Source: Syntrophaceae bacterium (GTDB lineage: Bacteria > Desulfobacterota > Syntrophia > Syntrophales > Smithellaceae). From it: a stretch of DNA of 50,304 bases. Positions 7,522-16,345 of the stretch are shown here, in pieces. The notes under the pieces are model-generated. The model was given only the letters and a program-made list of their open reading frames with translations, did no database searches and was not told where the DNA came from. The DNA lies in contig PLMQ01000040.1 of NCBI GenBank assembly GCA_003142535.1, positions 1 through 50,304 on the forward strand, given 5' to 3'. A program made the translations under genes and the position numbers. Numbering within the stretch: the first letter of the stretch is position 1; each line of letters begins with the position of its first letter.

Positions 7522-8271
7522 TTATTGAAATGAAATTCCCTCAGCAATTTCCCGGACTATCTGTTGACATGCCGCCAGGGGATCTTTAGCCGTGCGAATC
7601 GGTCTGCCGACTACTATATAATCTGCACCCAGTTTCACCGCATCCGAAGCACTGAGAGTTCTTTTCTGATCGTCCAAAACCTGCTCCTTTGAGCTGCGTA
7701 TGCCCGGCGTTACAATTATGAATTTATCACCCAGATCGGCGCGCAGCACCGCAATATCCTGCGCTGAAGCAACAACACCTGCTGCCCCTGCGGATTTGGC
7801 CAATCTGGCCAGATGCAGAACCTGTTCTTTCGTACTTTTCTTAAAGCCGATTTCCACAAGATCAGTATCATTTAAACTGGTAAGGACTGTTACAGCAAGA
7901 ATTACTGGTTTTTGTCTGCCATTTTTTTCGGCATATAATTGAACGGCACTTACTGTATCCTGAATCATTTTAAAGCCGCCGGATGCATGAATGTTAAACA
8001 TATCGGCGCCCATCTTTACCGCGGCTTCACCCGCCCGCGCAACAGTGTTAGGAATATCGTGGAATTTGAGATCCAAAAATACCCGCTGGCCTCTTTGCTT
8101 GATACTCTCGACAATTTTCGGGCCAACGGAAGTAAATAATTCCTTACCGACTTTAAACATGCCAACGTGACCGGAAAGGAGTTCAATCCAGGACAAAGCT
8201 TCTTCATAGCTATTAGCATCAAGCGCAAAAATTAGTTTGTCTACAGCCTGTTTATTCGAGGTATTCTTCAT
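7522..8271 (-). CDS. pyrF: Orotidine 5'-phosphate decarboxylase
   Basis: The product decarboxylates OMP to UMP in pyrimidine synthesis. The catalytic DxKxxD array is visible as LDLKFHDIPNTV. FALD near the N-terminus and IVVGRPI near the C-terminus are also typical, and the length of about 249 residues is normal. I chose the ATG at 8271; a TTG two codons upstream (8277) is possible. Either way the start lies inside the end of rpoZ, so the two are probably translationally coupled. pyrE is elsewhere in the window (31.6 kb) in a different operon. Confidence 0.95.
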   Translation of the reverse strand: MKNTSNKQAVDKLIFALDANSYEEALSWIELLSGHVGMFKVGKELFTSVGPKIVESIKQRGQRVFLDLKFHDIPNTVARAGEAAVKMGADMFNIHASGGFKMIQDTVSAVQLYAEKNGRQKPVILAVTVLTSLNDTDLVEIGFKKSTKEQVLHLARLAKSAGAAGVVASAQDIAVLRADLGDKFIIVTPGIRSSKEQVLDDQKRTLSASDAVKLGADYIVVGRPIRTAKDPLAACQQIVREIAEGISFQ

Positions 8272-8521
8272 CGCCAATGAACTCTGTACTATCCGGAATA
8301 GGTTTGAAATCCTCTTTCGTTCCGTTTAAATATTCGGGATGGGCATAAACGACCTTCCCGGCGGCTATTTCGCGTAACGCCAATACAATCTCCCTGTTTT
8401 TACTTTCCATTAAAGGTTTCGATCCCTTCAATAACTGACGGGCGCGTTTCGACGCGAGCGACACGAGGCCGAATCTCGTTTGGGCAACTTTTAAAGAATC
8501 TTCAACAGTAATTCTCGCCAT
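8252..8521 (-). CDS. rpoZ: RNA polymerase omega subunit
   Basis: The 89-residue protein starts MARITVEDSLK and contains FGLVSLASKRARQLL, the conserved omega core that clamps the beta' subunit, then NREIVLALREIAAGKV. Its position between gmk and pyrF fits the gmk-rpoZ pairing seen in many bacteria. The stop lies 20 nt inside the downstream pyrF gene. An AGGGAGGT ribosome-binding site precedes the start. Confidence 0.96.
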   Translation of the reverse strand: MARITVEDSLKVAQTRFGLVSLASKRARQLLKGSKPLMESKNREIVLALREIAAGKVVYAHPEYLNGTKEDFKPIPDSTEFIGDEEYLE

Positions 8522-8540
8522 TAATTTAACCTCCCTCTAA

Positions 8541-9149
8541 CTATTTTATTCTCATAATTTCTTTAATTTTAGTGCGTAACCTGATTCTTTTACATTGTTG
8601 GGCAGTATAAATAGCCATCAACTGATTTGCCGCCTTATCCAGGCTATCATTGAAAATTATGTAATCATACCATGAAATTTCTTTCAATTCATCTTCCGCC
8701 TGGGCAAACCGGGCAGCAATGATATCTTTTGCTTCATGACCGCGTCCTTCCAATCTTTTCAGCAATTCTTCCCGAGAAGGCGGCAAGACAAAAACAAAAA
8801 TGCCCCCCGGAAAATTCTGTTTTATTTTTTTTGCGCCACGCGGTTCAATATCGAGCAAAACATCATTACCCTGAAGCAGGAATTCCTGCATAGTTTTCAT
8901 GGACGTTCCATATAAATTGCCAAAATTTTCCGTCCACTCGGCAAACTCACCTTGCTTTATGCGGCGCTGGAATTCGGCTCTGGAAACAAAAAAATAGTCT
9001 GTTCCATGCACCTCACCGGGACGCGGTACTCTTGTCGTGTAAGAAACAGAAAATTTTATTTCCGGACACGCCTGCAATAAACGCCGGCAAATGCTGCTTT
9101 TCCCTGTGCCGGAAGGCGCTGAAACAACTATGAATGATCCCTTGCCCAT
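8541..9149 (-). CDS. gmk: Guanylate kinase
   Basis: A 202-residue enzyme phosphorylating GMP to GDP. The P-loop SAPSGTGKSS is near residues 9-18. The GMP-binding region SYTTRVPRPGEVHGTDYFFV follows, then EFAEWTENFGNLYGTS and the LID region with RLEGRGHE. Length is normal. It starts 2 nt after yicC ends and precedes rpoZ by 19 nt. Confidence 0.96.
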   Translation of the reverse strand: MGKGSFIVVSAPSGTGKSSICRRLLQACPEIKFSVSYTTRVPRPGEVHGTDYFFVSRAEFQRRIKQGEFAEWTENFGNLYGTSMKTMQEFLLQGNDVLLDIEPRGAKKIKQNFPGGIFVFVLPPSREELLKRLEGRGHEAKDIIAARFAQAEDELKEISWYDYIIFNDSLDKAANQLMAIYTAQQCKRIRLRTKIKEIMRIK

Positions 9150-9151
9150 AA

Positions 9152-10030
9152 TTATTCTATATTCTGCGCCTGTTCACGTAATTTGTTCAGTTCGCTTTTT
9201 ATTTCAATAACCTGACGGGCTATCTCCGCATCGCTACTTTTTGATCCTATTGTATTAATTTCGCGATTCATTTCCTGTAATAGAAAATCAATTTTTTTAC
9301 CTTCCGCTTCTTCGCTCCGGAGTAACGCTTCAAATTGGCCTATATGGCTCTGTAAACGCACAATTTCTTCAGTAATATCACTTTTATCAGCCATAATAGC
9401 CACTTCCTGGACTAAACGAGTTTCGTCCAGCGCGCATCCGGCTGTAAGTTCCTTGATTCTTTCGGTAAGACGCTTTTGATATTCCATAACGACTTGCGGT
9501 GCACGAGCATTGATTGTTCCCAATGTATCCCTGATCACCACCAACCGCTGCACCATATCCTGATAGATGGCGGCACCTTCCTCCTGCCTCATTTTCATTA
9601 GCATTGTCAGTGCTTCTTCCAATAAACAGGTAATATGGTTTAAGACATCGGCGCTGAGTTCATCCTCCGCCGGTTGCGAAAAAATATCCCGAAAACCGGC
9701 CAGCATTTGCAAGTTGACCTCACCGGCTAATCCGAATTCTTCCTTGATCCGCTGCAATATAGCCACATAATTACGGACAACTTCCAAATTCAAATTTGCC
9801 CCGGGCACATTGGCATCTTCCGCCTCCAGGCGGATAAATACTTCAATTCGGCCGCGTTTAAATTTTTCACCGATTTTCTTTTTGAAGTCCAGCTCCAGCG
9901 GGAAAAGCACCGAAGGCATTCTCAGTGATATTTCCAAGAAACGGTGATTTACTGATTTTGTCTCCACAACAAAGCTTCTACCTTGTATTGCGGTTTCCGC
10001 CCGTCCATAACCTGTCATACTTTTTATCAT
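9152..10030 (-). CDS. yicC: YicC family protein (probable endoribonuclease)
   Basis: The 292-residue protein opens with the family signature MIKSMTGYGRAE and SVNHRFLEISLRMP, and ends with the conserved GKKIDFLLQEMNREINTIGSKSSDAEIARQVIEIKSELNKLREQAQNIE. E. coli YicC has been reported as an endoribonuclease acting on small RNAs; transfer of that function is by family only. It is embedded in the core operon directly before gmk, its usual neighbour. Confidence 0.94.
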   Translation of the reverse strand: MIKSMTGYGRAETAIQGRSFVVETKSVNHRFLEISLRMPSVLFPLELDFKKKIGEKFKRGRIEVFIRLEAEDANVPGANLNLEVVRNYVAILQRIKEEFGLAGEVNLQMLAGFRDIFSQPAEDELSADVLNHITCLLEEALTMLMKMRQEEGAAIYQDMVQRLVVIRDTLGTINARAPQVVMEYQKRLTERIKELTAGCALDETRLVQEVAIMADKSDITEEIVRLQSHIGQFEALLRSEEAEGKKIDFLLQEMNREINTIGSKSSDAEIARQVIEIKSELNKLREQAQNIE

Positions 10031-10069
10031 TAAGACACCTGATTATTTCCAAAATATTTTGTGAAATTT

Positions 10070-10606
10070 CTATTTATATTCCGTTTCTTTCAATTGCAAT
10101 AAGTACCTTGCTCTTATCCGGCTGAATATTAAGTGCTGCTTCTCATCTGCATAGTCAGGATAAGTCCAGGGCAGAGAACAAAACTTCTTGTCCTGATAAA
10201 TCAGGGTCAGATCGGCATAAATTCCATCACGCAAATAGGGCCGATGTGAATAACCCTTACCCGTAGCCAAAATCAGATGAGCCTTTGATAAATAACCCGG
10301 ATCAATATTTACTGAACGTCTTCGCCCCGCAGTAAACTTATCTTCCACTTCGTTTGTGGAGTGTTTAATATCAGACAACGTTTCGGGCCTGATCAATTTT
10401 TCCATAGATAAGAAACGCCGGAATAATTTTTCACCCATTTCCACACAATAGTAACTTGTGTAATCAAAGGGTACCACTGCACTGATAAAATCGGGCTCAC
10501 CATATAAATCAGTTAACTTTACTATTGCTTCATCCAGCATTGTAACATCTGCTGCAAAAACGCTAAAAATTAATTTGACTAGTTCTGCCGGAATCGGTTT
10601 GCTCAT
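10070..10606 (-). CDS. DUF4416 family protein
   Basis: A 178-residue cytosolic protein without membrane segments. Recognisable family stretches are DFTSYYxxEMG-like DYTSYYCVEMGEKLFRRF, NIDPGYLSKAHLILATGKGYSHRPYL (broken here for length: NIDPGYL, then LILATGKGYSHRPYL) and LPWTYPDY near the C-terminus. Function is unknown. The start overlaps the stop of the heptose kinase gene by 4 nt (ATGA), indicating coupled translation. In deltaproteobacteria it commonly accompanies yicC and gmk. Confidence 0.88.
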   Translation of the reverse strand: MSKPIPAELVKLIFSVFAADVTMLDEAIVKLTDLYGEPDFISAVVPFDYTSYYCVEMGEKLFRRFLSMEKLIRPETLSDIKHSTNEVEDKFTAGRRRSVNIDPGYLSKAHLILATGKGYSHRPYLRDGIYADLTLIYQDKKFCSLPWTYPDYADEKQHLIFSRIRARYLLQLKETEYK

Positions 10607-11592
10607 AACATTTGCATTAATTCTTCCTGCGAAACCGTGGCCGTTCCAGCTTTTCCCACCACTATTCCCGCTGCCAGATTTGCCAGGCAGGTTGCTTCTT
10701 TCAGGCTGGCCCGGGCAGCCAAGCCGAGGGCAAGCACACCGATGACTGTATCTCCGGCACCGGTTACATCATAAACCTCTTTGGCCTGCGCCGGGAAAAA
10801 AGTATGGGTATTTTTCTGACCTCTCTCAAAAAGGCTCATCCCTTCCTCACCCCGGGTAATAAGCAAAGCCTGAAAATCATATTTCGTCAACAGAGCATCA
10901 CTCAACCGCAGAAGATCATTTTCATCGGTTATCTCCATTCCGGCAGCTCGTTGGGCTTCGTGATGGTTGGGAGTAATTATGTGCACTCCATCATAAATGG
11001 AAAAATCGCTGTGCTTCGGATCAAGACAGATATATATTTGGGAATCTTTTATAATTTCTTTAATTCCCTCAATCAGCTTTTTTGATATCACACCCTTACT
11101 GTAATCAGAAATGACTATGGTACCAATTTTCTTGTGCAGCAATTTTACATACCCCAGGATTTTATCTATGCTGGATTGAGGAATTGGTTTACGGCTTTCT
11201 TTGTCAAAGCGCACAATTTGCTGACCATGGGCGACTATTCGTGTTTTTAAAGTTGTTGACCGGCCCTTTTCCACAATTATGCCGTCTGTTTCTATTTTAC
11301 GCTGGCGAAGCTCTGCAAGTAACCGTTCTCCGATATTATCCGCGCCAACGACACCGGCAACATAGACTTTGCCCCCCATGGCATAAATGGTATTTAATAC
11401 ATTCGCACATCCGCCAAGTAATATACTGTCCTTCTGGACATCAACAACCGGAACCGGGGCTTCAGGTGAGATACGGGAAACCTTCCCCCAGATAAAATGG
11501 TCAACCATTATATCACCAACAACAAGAACTCCGGCCTTAGAGAAGTTATTGATGATTTCCAAAGCTCGTTTTTTTGTCATAATTCTAAGCAT
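10603..11592 (-). CDS. D-glycero-beta-D-manno-heptose-7-phosphate kinase (PfkB family, RfaE1/HldE kinase domain)
   Basis: A 329-residue PfkB-type sugar kinase. VVGDIMVDHFIWGKVSRISP and the substrate segment LGGCANVLNTIYAMGG are typical of the heptose kinase half of HldE, and DVTGAGDTVIG carries the catalytic Asp. The adenylyltransferase domain of bifunctional HldE is absent, so this is the separate-kinase arrangement. It supplies ADP-heptose for the lipopolysaccharide core. It is the first gene of the minus-strand operon. Two starts are possible (11592 or the ATG four codons in); neither has a strong ribosome-binding site. Confidence 0.9.
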   Translation of the reverse strand: MLRIMTKKRALEIINNFSKAGVLVVGDIMVDHFIWGKVSRISPEAPVPVVDVQKDSILLGGCANVLNTIYAMGGKVYVAGVVGADNIGERLLAELRQRKIETDGIIVEKGRSTTLKTRIVAHGQQIVRFDKESRKPIPQSSIDKILGYVKLLHKKIGTIVISDYSKGVISKKLIEGIKEIIKDSQIYICLDPKHSDFSIYDGVHIITPNHHEAQRAAGMEITDENDLLRLSDALLTKYDFQALLITRGEEGMSLFERGQKNTHTFFPAQAKEVYDVTGAGDTVIGVLALGLAARASLKEATCLANLAAGIVVGKAGTATVSQEELMQML

Positions 11593-11631
11593 TTATTGAG
11601 GGCATCCATTAATCATATTACCTTATAAATG

Positions 11632-11652
11632 AAAAAAGCGCCTAGTCGCGCT
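11632..11652 (-). terminator. Small hairpin with T-run in the heptose kinase leader
   Basis: On the minus strand AGCGC, loop gactag, GCGCT is followed by six T. It lies between the predicted transcription start and the first gene, so it could act as a weak early terminator. The stem is only 5 bp. Confidence 0.35.
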
Positions 11653-11675
11653 TAAATCACCGAAAAAGTGGTGCA

Positions 11676-11704
11676 ATCTTATTATTAAGGCCGCCATTTG
11701 TCAA
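11676..11704 (-). promoter_or_regulatory. Promoter of the heptose kinase / gmk / rpoZ operon
   Basis: TTGACA, a 17-nt spacer and TAAGAT on the minus strand, giving a leader of about 75 nt before the first start codon. It diverges from the cstA promoter, about 77 nt away. Confidence 0.65.
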
Positions 11705-11780
11705 TTACTTTCTATATATTGCTTTGAAATATTTAGTGTTTTCTTTATGAATCAGGATATTTACTTTATCTTTAATTATC

Positions 11781-11810
11781 TTGACATACAAACACTCGCT
11801 CTCTTATACT
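11781..11810 (+). promoter_or_regulatory. Promoter of cstA
   Basis: TTGACA, an 18-nt spacer and TATACT, about 112 nt before the cstA start. The leader that follows has GCAGCA near 11824 and TGCTGC near 11890 that could pair, but no known riboswitch is recognised. Confidence 0.65.
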
Positions 11811-11922
11811 CCTGATAAATAAAAGCAGCAGATTAATGGCTCAACATTCATCACTGGACTAGCTGGTTTTTTCTTTCACTTTTAATAATTGCTGCTCAAA
11901 AAATAAAATAGGAGGAAGGTAT

Positions 11923-13734
11923 ATGAATGCAGTGACTCTGGTATTTGTTTCATTATGTATTTTTGCAATTGCTTACCGGTTCTACGGGCTTTTTATCGCC
12001 AATAAAGTTTTAGGCATCAAGCCGGAAGTACCCACACCGGCTGTGGCCATGGCTGACGGCATCGACTATGTTAAAACTAACAAGTTCGTGCTCTTTGGCC
12101 ATCATTTCGCGGCAATTGCCGCTGCCGGGCCACTCCTTGGCCCTGTATTAGCGGCACAGTTCGGTTATTTACCCGGCGCTCTCTGGATTATCATCGGCTG
12201 CGTTCTGGCCGGAGCGGTCCATGATATGATCGTTCTTTTCGCTTCGGTAAGGCATAAAGGGCAGAGCCTCGCCAATATAGCGCAAAGAGAAATAGGCAAA
12301 GTTGCCGGCGGTGTTGCTTCTGTAGCTTTTCTCTTCATTCTGATTTTAACTCTGGCCGGTCTGGCCATTGCCGTCGTTAATGCCATGTTTGAAAGCGCGT
12401 GGGGAACTTTTACTGTTTTCGCCACCATACCGATTGCTTTCCTGATGGGAATCTATCTGCACAAAATACGTCCCGGCGACGTTCTGGGTGCCAGCATTAT
12501 CGGTGTCGGCCTGCTTTTTGTGACAATTCTTGTCGGCCCCTATGTTGCAGCCAGCCCGACGTGGTCGTCAATGTTTAGTCTTTCGAAAACTCAAATTTCC
12601 TTAATTATTCCTGTTTATGGATTTATTGCTTCCGTACTTCCGGTCTGGATGCTTTTATGTCCGCGTGACTATCTTTCCACTTATTTGAAAATTGGGACTA
12701 TCGTGATGCTGGCAGCAGGAATATTCATCGTTCATCCTGATTTTCAGATGCCTGCTTTAACGCAATATATCCATGGCGGTGGGCCGGTTATTCCTGGTCC
12801 AGTCTATCCATTTGTTATGATCACGATAGCCTGCGGGGCGCTTTCCGGCTTCCACGCTATTATCGGTTCGGGAACAACTCCCAAGATGATTGGTAACGAA
12901 CGCGATATTCTGTTTATCGGTTATGGTGCTATGCTCGTTGAAGGCTTTGTTGCGATCATGGCCTTGATTGCAGCATGCGTACTCGTGCCGGCAGATTATT
13001 TTGCCATTAACGCGGCGCCGGCTGCTTTTGCCAAGCTGGGGATAGATACGGTAAACCTTCCTGCTCTGGCGACGGCAGTAGGAGAGAAGATTCAGGGCCG
13101 CCCCGGTGGAGCTGTCTCGCTGGCCGTAGGCATGGCTTACGTCTTTTCCGCAGTGCCGTTCATGAAAGGATTGATGGCCTACTGGTATCATTTTGCCATC
13201 ATGTTTGAAGCAGTATTTATTTTAACGGCAGTAGATACCGGCACGCGTGTTGGCAGATTTATGCTGCAGGAAATAATAGGCCGGGCCATTCCAAAATTTT
13301 TGGAGAAACGCTGGGTTCCCGGCATCGCCATAACGAGCTTCCTCTTCACCGGTGCCTGGGGCTATCTGGTCTATACCGGCGATATAGCCACCATCTGGCC
13401 GCTGTTCGGTATGAGCAACCAGCTTCTCGCCTCCTGCGCATTAATTATCGGGACAATCATGCTGATGCGGATGGGAAAACTGAAGTATTCCTGGATGACC
13501 GCTGTACCGGGCATTGTTATGGCTATAACAACTTTATATGCCGGCTACCTGAACATCACAACGAACTATTTGCCTGCCGGGAAATATCTGCTTGCTGTGC
13601 TCTCGATCATAGTGATGATTCTGGTCATTATTATCTTATTCGCCGCTGCCAAACGCTGCTATGATCTTCTGCAGATGAAGAATCCGGTTATAGACAAGTA
13701 TGGTGATCTTGTACTGGAAGTCGTCGAGGAATAA
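11923..13734 (+). CDS. cstA: Carbon starvation protein A (pyruvate/peptide transporter family)
   Basis: A 603-residue polytopic membrane protein. Family landmarks include YRFYGLFIANKVLGI at the N-terminus, FGHHFAAIAAAGPLLGPVLAA near residue 58, HDMIVLFASVRHKGQSL near 104, and GSGTTPKMI and YCAK-region equivalents in the second half. E. coli CstA and its relative BtsT import peptides or pyruvate. Length is at the shorter end of the family. A strong GGAGG precedes the ATG. It is followed by a universal stress protein gene across a repeat copy, suggesting a starvation-response unit. Confidence 0.94.
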   Translation: MNAVTLVFVSLCIFAIAYRFYGLFIANKVLGIKPEVPTPAVAMADGIDYVKTNKFVLFGHHFAAIAAAGPLLGPVLAAQFGYLPGALWIIIGCVLAGAVHDMIVLFASVRHKGQSLANIAQREIGKVAGGVASVAFLFILILTLAGLAIAVVNAMFESAWGTFTVFATIPIAFLMGIYLHKIRPGDVLGASIIGVGLLFVTILVGPYVAASPTWSSMFSLSKTQISLIIPVYGFIASVLPVWMLLCPRDYLSTYLKIGTIVMLAAGIFIVHPDFQMPALTQYIHGGGPVIPGPVYPFVMITIACGALSGFHAIIGSGTTPKMIGNERDILFIGYGAMLVEGFVAIMALIAACVLVPADYFAINAAPAAFAKLGIDTVNLPALATAVGEKIQGRPGGAVSLAVGMAYVFSAVPFMKGLMAYWYHFAIMFEAVFILTAVDTGTRVGRFMLQEIIGRAIPKFLEKRWVPGIAITSFLFTGAWGYLVYTGDIATIWPLFGMSNQLLASCALIIGTIMLMRMGKLKYSWMTAVPGIVMAITTLYAGYLNITTNYLPAGKYLLAVLSIIVMILVIIILFAAAKRCYDLLQMKNPVIDKYGDLVLEVVEE

Positions 13735-13746
13735 GAACAAACAGCT

Positions 13747-13863
13747 GATCACGGGTATGAACCCTAAAGTAAGTTTCGGGGTTCATACCCTCCGTTTCGC
13801 GGGATTGTCCAACTTACCAATTCCGCTGAGCTGCGCTTTCGGAATTGGAGTTTCACAATAAAA
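13747..13863 (+). repeat. Dispersed stem-loop repeat, copy 5
   Basis: In plus orientation it begins GATCACGGGTATGAACCC. A perfect 12-bp stem forms between GGGTATGAACCC and GGGTTCATACCC across a 14-nt loop. It then keeps CCGTTTCGCGGG and CCAATTCCG...CGGAATTGG, and ends GAGTTTCACAATAAAA, 10 nt before the stress-protein ATG. The repeat is thus directly upstream of the downstream gene's ribosome-binding site. Confidence 0.9.
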
Positions 13864-13873
13864 AGGAGGGGCT

Positions 13874-14377
13874 ATGGAAATCAAAAAGATAGTTTTTGCA
13901 ACAGATTTTTCCGCCTGTTCCAATTATACGGCGCCTTATGCGGCAGAAATGGCCCGCAAGTTTGGGGCAAAGCTCTACGTCATTCACGTTATTCAGGACA
14001 TGGGGAAAATGACAGCCTGGTATGCTCCCAAAGTAAATATGAAGGAACTGGAGAAAACCATGGAGGAGAAATCTAAACAGGAGTTGCAGTTATGTTGTAC
14101 CGAAGGGCTCGGTGATTTAAAAAATGTCGAATACCGATTGCTCAAAGGCGCTCCGTATGAGCAGATTTTGAAGTTTCAGCAGGACAATAAAGCCGATTTG
14201 ATTATAATCGGTACCATTGGTGGACACAATACTGGTAAGGAAAACGCATTTGGCAGCACGGCAGACAGAGTTGTAAAAAATGCCCGTTGTCCCGTATTGA
14301 CCGTTTCATTGCCCTTCAAAGAAACAGCCGAGAGTAATGACCCCCGGTTGTGCAGTAGCGGAGAAATCAGATTATAA
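13874..14377 (+). CDS. Universal stress protein (UspA family)
   Basis: The 167-residue protein has the UspA fold pattern: KKIVFATDFSACSNYTAPYAAEMA at the N-terminus, HVIQD near residue 40, DLIIIGTIGGHN and GSTADRVVKNARCPVLTV at the C-terminus. The last two form the ATP-binding type motif G-x2-G-x9-G-S/T. An AAAGGAGGGG ribosome-binding site lies just upstream. It follows cstA and precedes a small zinc-ribbon gene. Members bind nucleotides and help survival under starvation or oxidative stress. Confidence 0.93.
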   Translation: MEIKKIVFATDFSACSNYTAPYAAEMARKFGAKLYVIHVIQDMGKMTAWYAPKVNMKELEKTMEEKSKQELQLCCTEGLGDLKNVEYRLLKGAPYEQILKFQQDNKADLIIIGTIGGHNTGKENAFGSTADRVVKNARCPVLTVSLPFKETAESNDPRLCSSGEIRL

Positions 14378-14486
14378 CAATTTGATCACAAGGAGGGCGA
14401 GATTTAAACGGCCTGCCCTCCTTGTGAAATATTACCGGAGAGAATGCCAGTCTCAAAGGCATAAAGAAAGTAAGCAGGAAACAAAA

Positions 14487-14693
14487 ATGGGATGCTGTTT
14501 GGATTTGCTGGAATTGCGCCAATATCAGATGGTAATGAAAGTAAAAAGCCAGCATAGAACGAAAAATTTCGGCGACAAAATACGCTGCTGTCAATGCAAC
14601 GAAATCATCGAACATGAGTTTTTGAAAAAGAATCTTCTTGGATTTGCCGTACGTATCAATTGTCCCGGTTGCGGCTGGAAATTTGAAGGATAA
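14487..14693 (+). CDS. Small zinc-ribbon protein (hypothetical)
   Basis: A 68-residue protein with two Cys pairs, CCQC near residue 34 and CPGC near residue 61, spaced as a zinc ribbon, and a basic middle. I start it at the ATG at 14487, after AGCAGGAAAC; an upstream extension in the same frame overlaps the stress-protein gene and is low-complexity Arg/Lys, so it is unlikely. I do not recognise a named family. It lies between the stress protein and an FMN oxidoreductase, 28 nt before the latter, so it is probably in the same operon. Confidence 0.65.
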   Translation: MGCCLDLLELRQYQMVMKVKSQHRTKNFGDKIRCCQCNEIIEHEFLKKNLLGFAVRINCPGCGWKFEG

Positions 14694-14721
14694 TGATTAA
14701 GTATAAAAGGACAATTAATCA

Positions 14722-15774
14722 GTGGATTTAAAAACATTAAGAAAAAATGCCCGGGAAAAATTGCAGGGATACTGCCGCGTTTGTCCCATCTGCGATGGCC
14801 ATGTTTGTGCCGGAGAAGTTCCGGGAATGGGCGGAGCAGGAACGGGAAGTGCATTTATGAACAATCTGGCTGCCCTGGCCAAATATCGTCTCAATATGCG
14901 CACAATTCATTCGGTAAAAATTCCCGATATGTCTTTTGACCTCTGGGGCGAAAAACTAACCATGCCGGTACTGATAGCACCGATGACGGGAACGCCCTAC
15001 AACATGGGCGGGAAAATGACTGAAGAGAAGTTCATTACGGAAATAGTGGAAGGGTCGCTCCTGGCCGGAACAATAAGCATGACGGGAGACGGTGCCGATC
15101 CCGTAATGTATGAAAGCGGTTTGCAAGCCGGTGTCGCTCATCCGCACAAAACTATAGCCATTATTAAGCCCAGAGCGCAGGACGAAATTATCAAATGTAT
15201 TCGCCGCGCCGAAGCGGCCAAAGTTTTAGCAATCGGCATGGATATAGATGGAGCCGGTCTCATTACGATGGCACTCAAGGGACAACCGGTCAGCCCCAAA
15301 ACCGTCGCCGAAGTAAAAGAAATAGTGGCGGCTACAAAATTGCCATTCATCCTCAAAGGCATTATGAACGCGGAAGAAGCCCAACTGGCGGTAAAAGTAA
15401 AAGCAGCGGGGATTGTCGTATCCAACCACGGTGGCAGGGTATTGGATTTTACTCCCGGAACAGCTGAAGTTTTACCTGGTATAGTTAAACAGGTACGCGG
15501 CAAAATGAAAATTTTTGTTGACGGTGGAGTGCGTAGCGGCGCTGATGTCCTTAAGCTACTGGCGTTAGGTGCAGATGCAGTGCTAGTGGGCCGGCCGCTT
15601 GTTGTCGGTGCCTTCGGCAATGGCAGAGAAGGAGTCTCCTTTTTGCTCAATAAAATGAAAAACGAGCTGCTTCAGACAATGTTGCTTACGGGAACAGCCA
15701 GCGTAAAAAAAGTAGCAAAAAATATTTTGTATTCGGGAGCAGGGGAAAATGGTCATAATAGAAACAGGAAATAA
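14722..15774 (+). CDS. FMN-dependent alpha-hydroxy-acid dehydrogenase/oxidase family protein
   Basis: A 350-residue TIM-barrel flavoprotein. VLIAPMTGTPYN and SMTGDGADP are in the FMN-binding part. The catalytic segment is VVSNHGGRVLDFTPGTAEVLP, given here as SNHGGR then LDFTPG, with the base His. FVDGGVRSGADVLKLLALGA and AVLVGRPL bind phosphate. Relatives oxidise lactate, glycolate or similar acids. An N-terminal extension holds CRVCPICDGHVC, a four-Cys stretch more typical of clostridial members and possibly a metal site. Start is GTG after AAAAGGAC. The 3' end overlaps the peroxiredoxin gene by 26 nt. Confidence 0.86.
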   Translation: MDLKTLRKNAREKLQGYCRVCPICDGHVCAGEVPGMGGAGTGSAFMNNLAALAKYRLNMRTIHSVKIPDMSFDLWGEKLTMPVLIAPMTGTPYNMGGKMTEEKFITEIVEGSLLAGTISMTGDGADPVMYESGLQAGVAHPHKTIAIIKPRAQDEIIKCIRRAEAAKVLAIGMDIDGAGLITMALKGQPVSPKTVAEVKEIVAATKLPFILKGIMNAEEAQLAVKVKAAGIVVSNHGGRVLDFTPGTAEVLPGIVKQVRGKMKIFVDGGVRSGADVLKLLALGADAVLVGRPLVVGAFGNGREGVSFLLNKMKNELLQTMLLTGTASVKKVAKNILYSGAGENGHNRNRK

Positions 15775-16210
15775 GTTTGAAGATTTTATCTTAAAAAACC
15801 ACAAAGAAGTTGTGATCAATACGGCCCAGTTGCAGCAGAAAAAAATATTGCTGTCCTTTCACCCACTGGCATGGACGCCTGTATGCACTAAGCAGATGCA
15901 GTCTCTGGAAAGCAATTATAATTTGTTTCAGGAATTAAACACGGTGCCTTTCGGAATATCAGTTGATTCGGTACCCTGTAAAAAAGCATGGGCGGAAAGT
16001 ATCGGCATAAATAAACTCGATTTGCTCGCCGATTTCTGGCCGCATGGCGAATTAGCGGTAAAACTGGGTATTTTCATTGATCAGTTCGGGTTTTCTCAAA
16101 GGGCCAATATTGTTCTGGACGAACAAAGAAAAGCTGTTTTTGTTAAAATATATCCGATAAAAGAATTGCCGGATATTAATGAGATCATAAAATTTTTAAA
16201 AAGAAAATAG
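15749..16210 (+). CDS. Peroxiredoxin (AhpC/TSA family)
   Basis: A 153-residue thioredoxin-fold peroxidase with the active-site pattern PLAWTPVCTKQM: T43 and peroxidatic C46. A second Cys in SVPCKKAW near residue 77 could be the resolving residue. It would reduce hydrogen peroxide or organic peroxides with thiol electrons. The start lies inside the end of the flavin enzyme gene, suggesting coupled translation and a possible role in removing peroxide made by that enzyme. Confidence 0.9.
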   Translation: MVIIETGNKFEDFILKNHKEVVINTAQLQQKKILLSFHPLAWTPVCTKQMQSLESNYNLFQELNTVPFGISVDSVPCKKAWAESIGINKLDLLADFWPHGELAVKLGIFIDQFGFSQRANIVLDEQRKAVFVKIYPIKELPDINEIIKFLKRK

Positions 16211-16282
16211 GCCCTGCGGGTAAACAACTTGTCGCCTATTATTGCCTCCATATTTCAGATCTTCATCACTTTAATTTCATTA

Positions 16283-16311
16283 TTGACTTAACGGACATTA
16301 TCAAGTAAAAA
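16283..16311 (+). promoter_or_regulatory. Weak candidate promoter before plsC
   Basis: TTGACT, a 17-nt spacer and TAAAAA, ending 34 nt before the start. The -10 box is poor; this is a tentative call. Confidence 0.28.
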
Positions 16312-16345
16312 TTATTAATATATTTAACCCAAAGGGAAGTACTAT

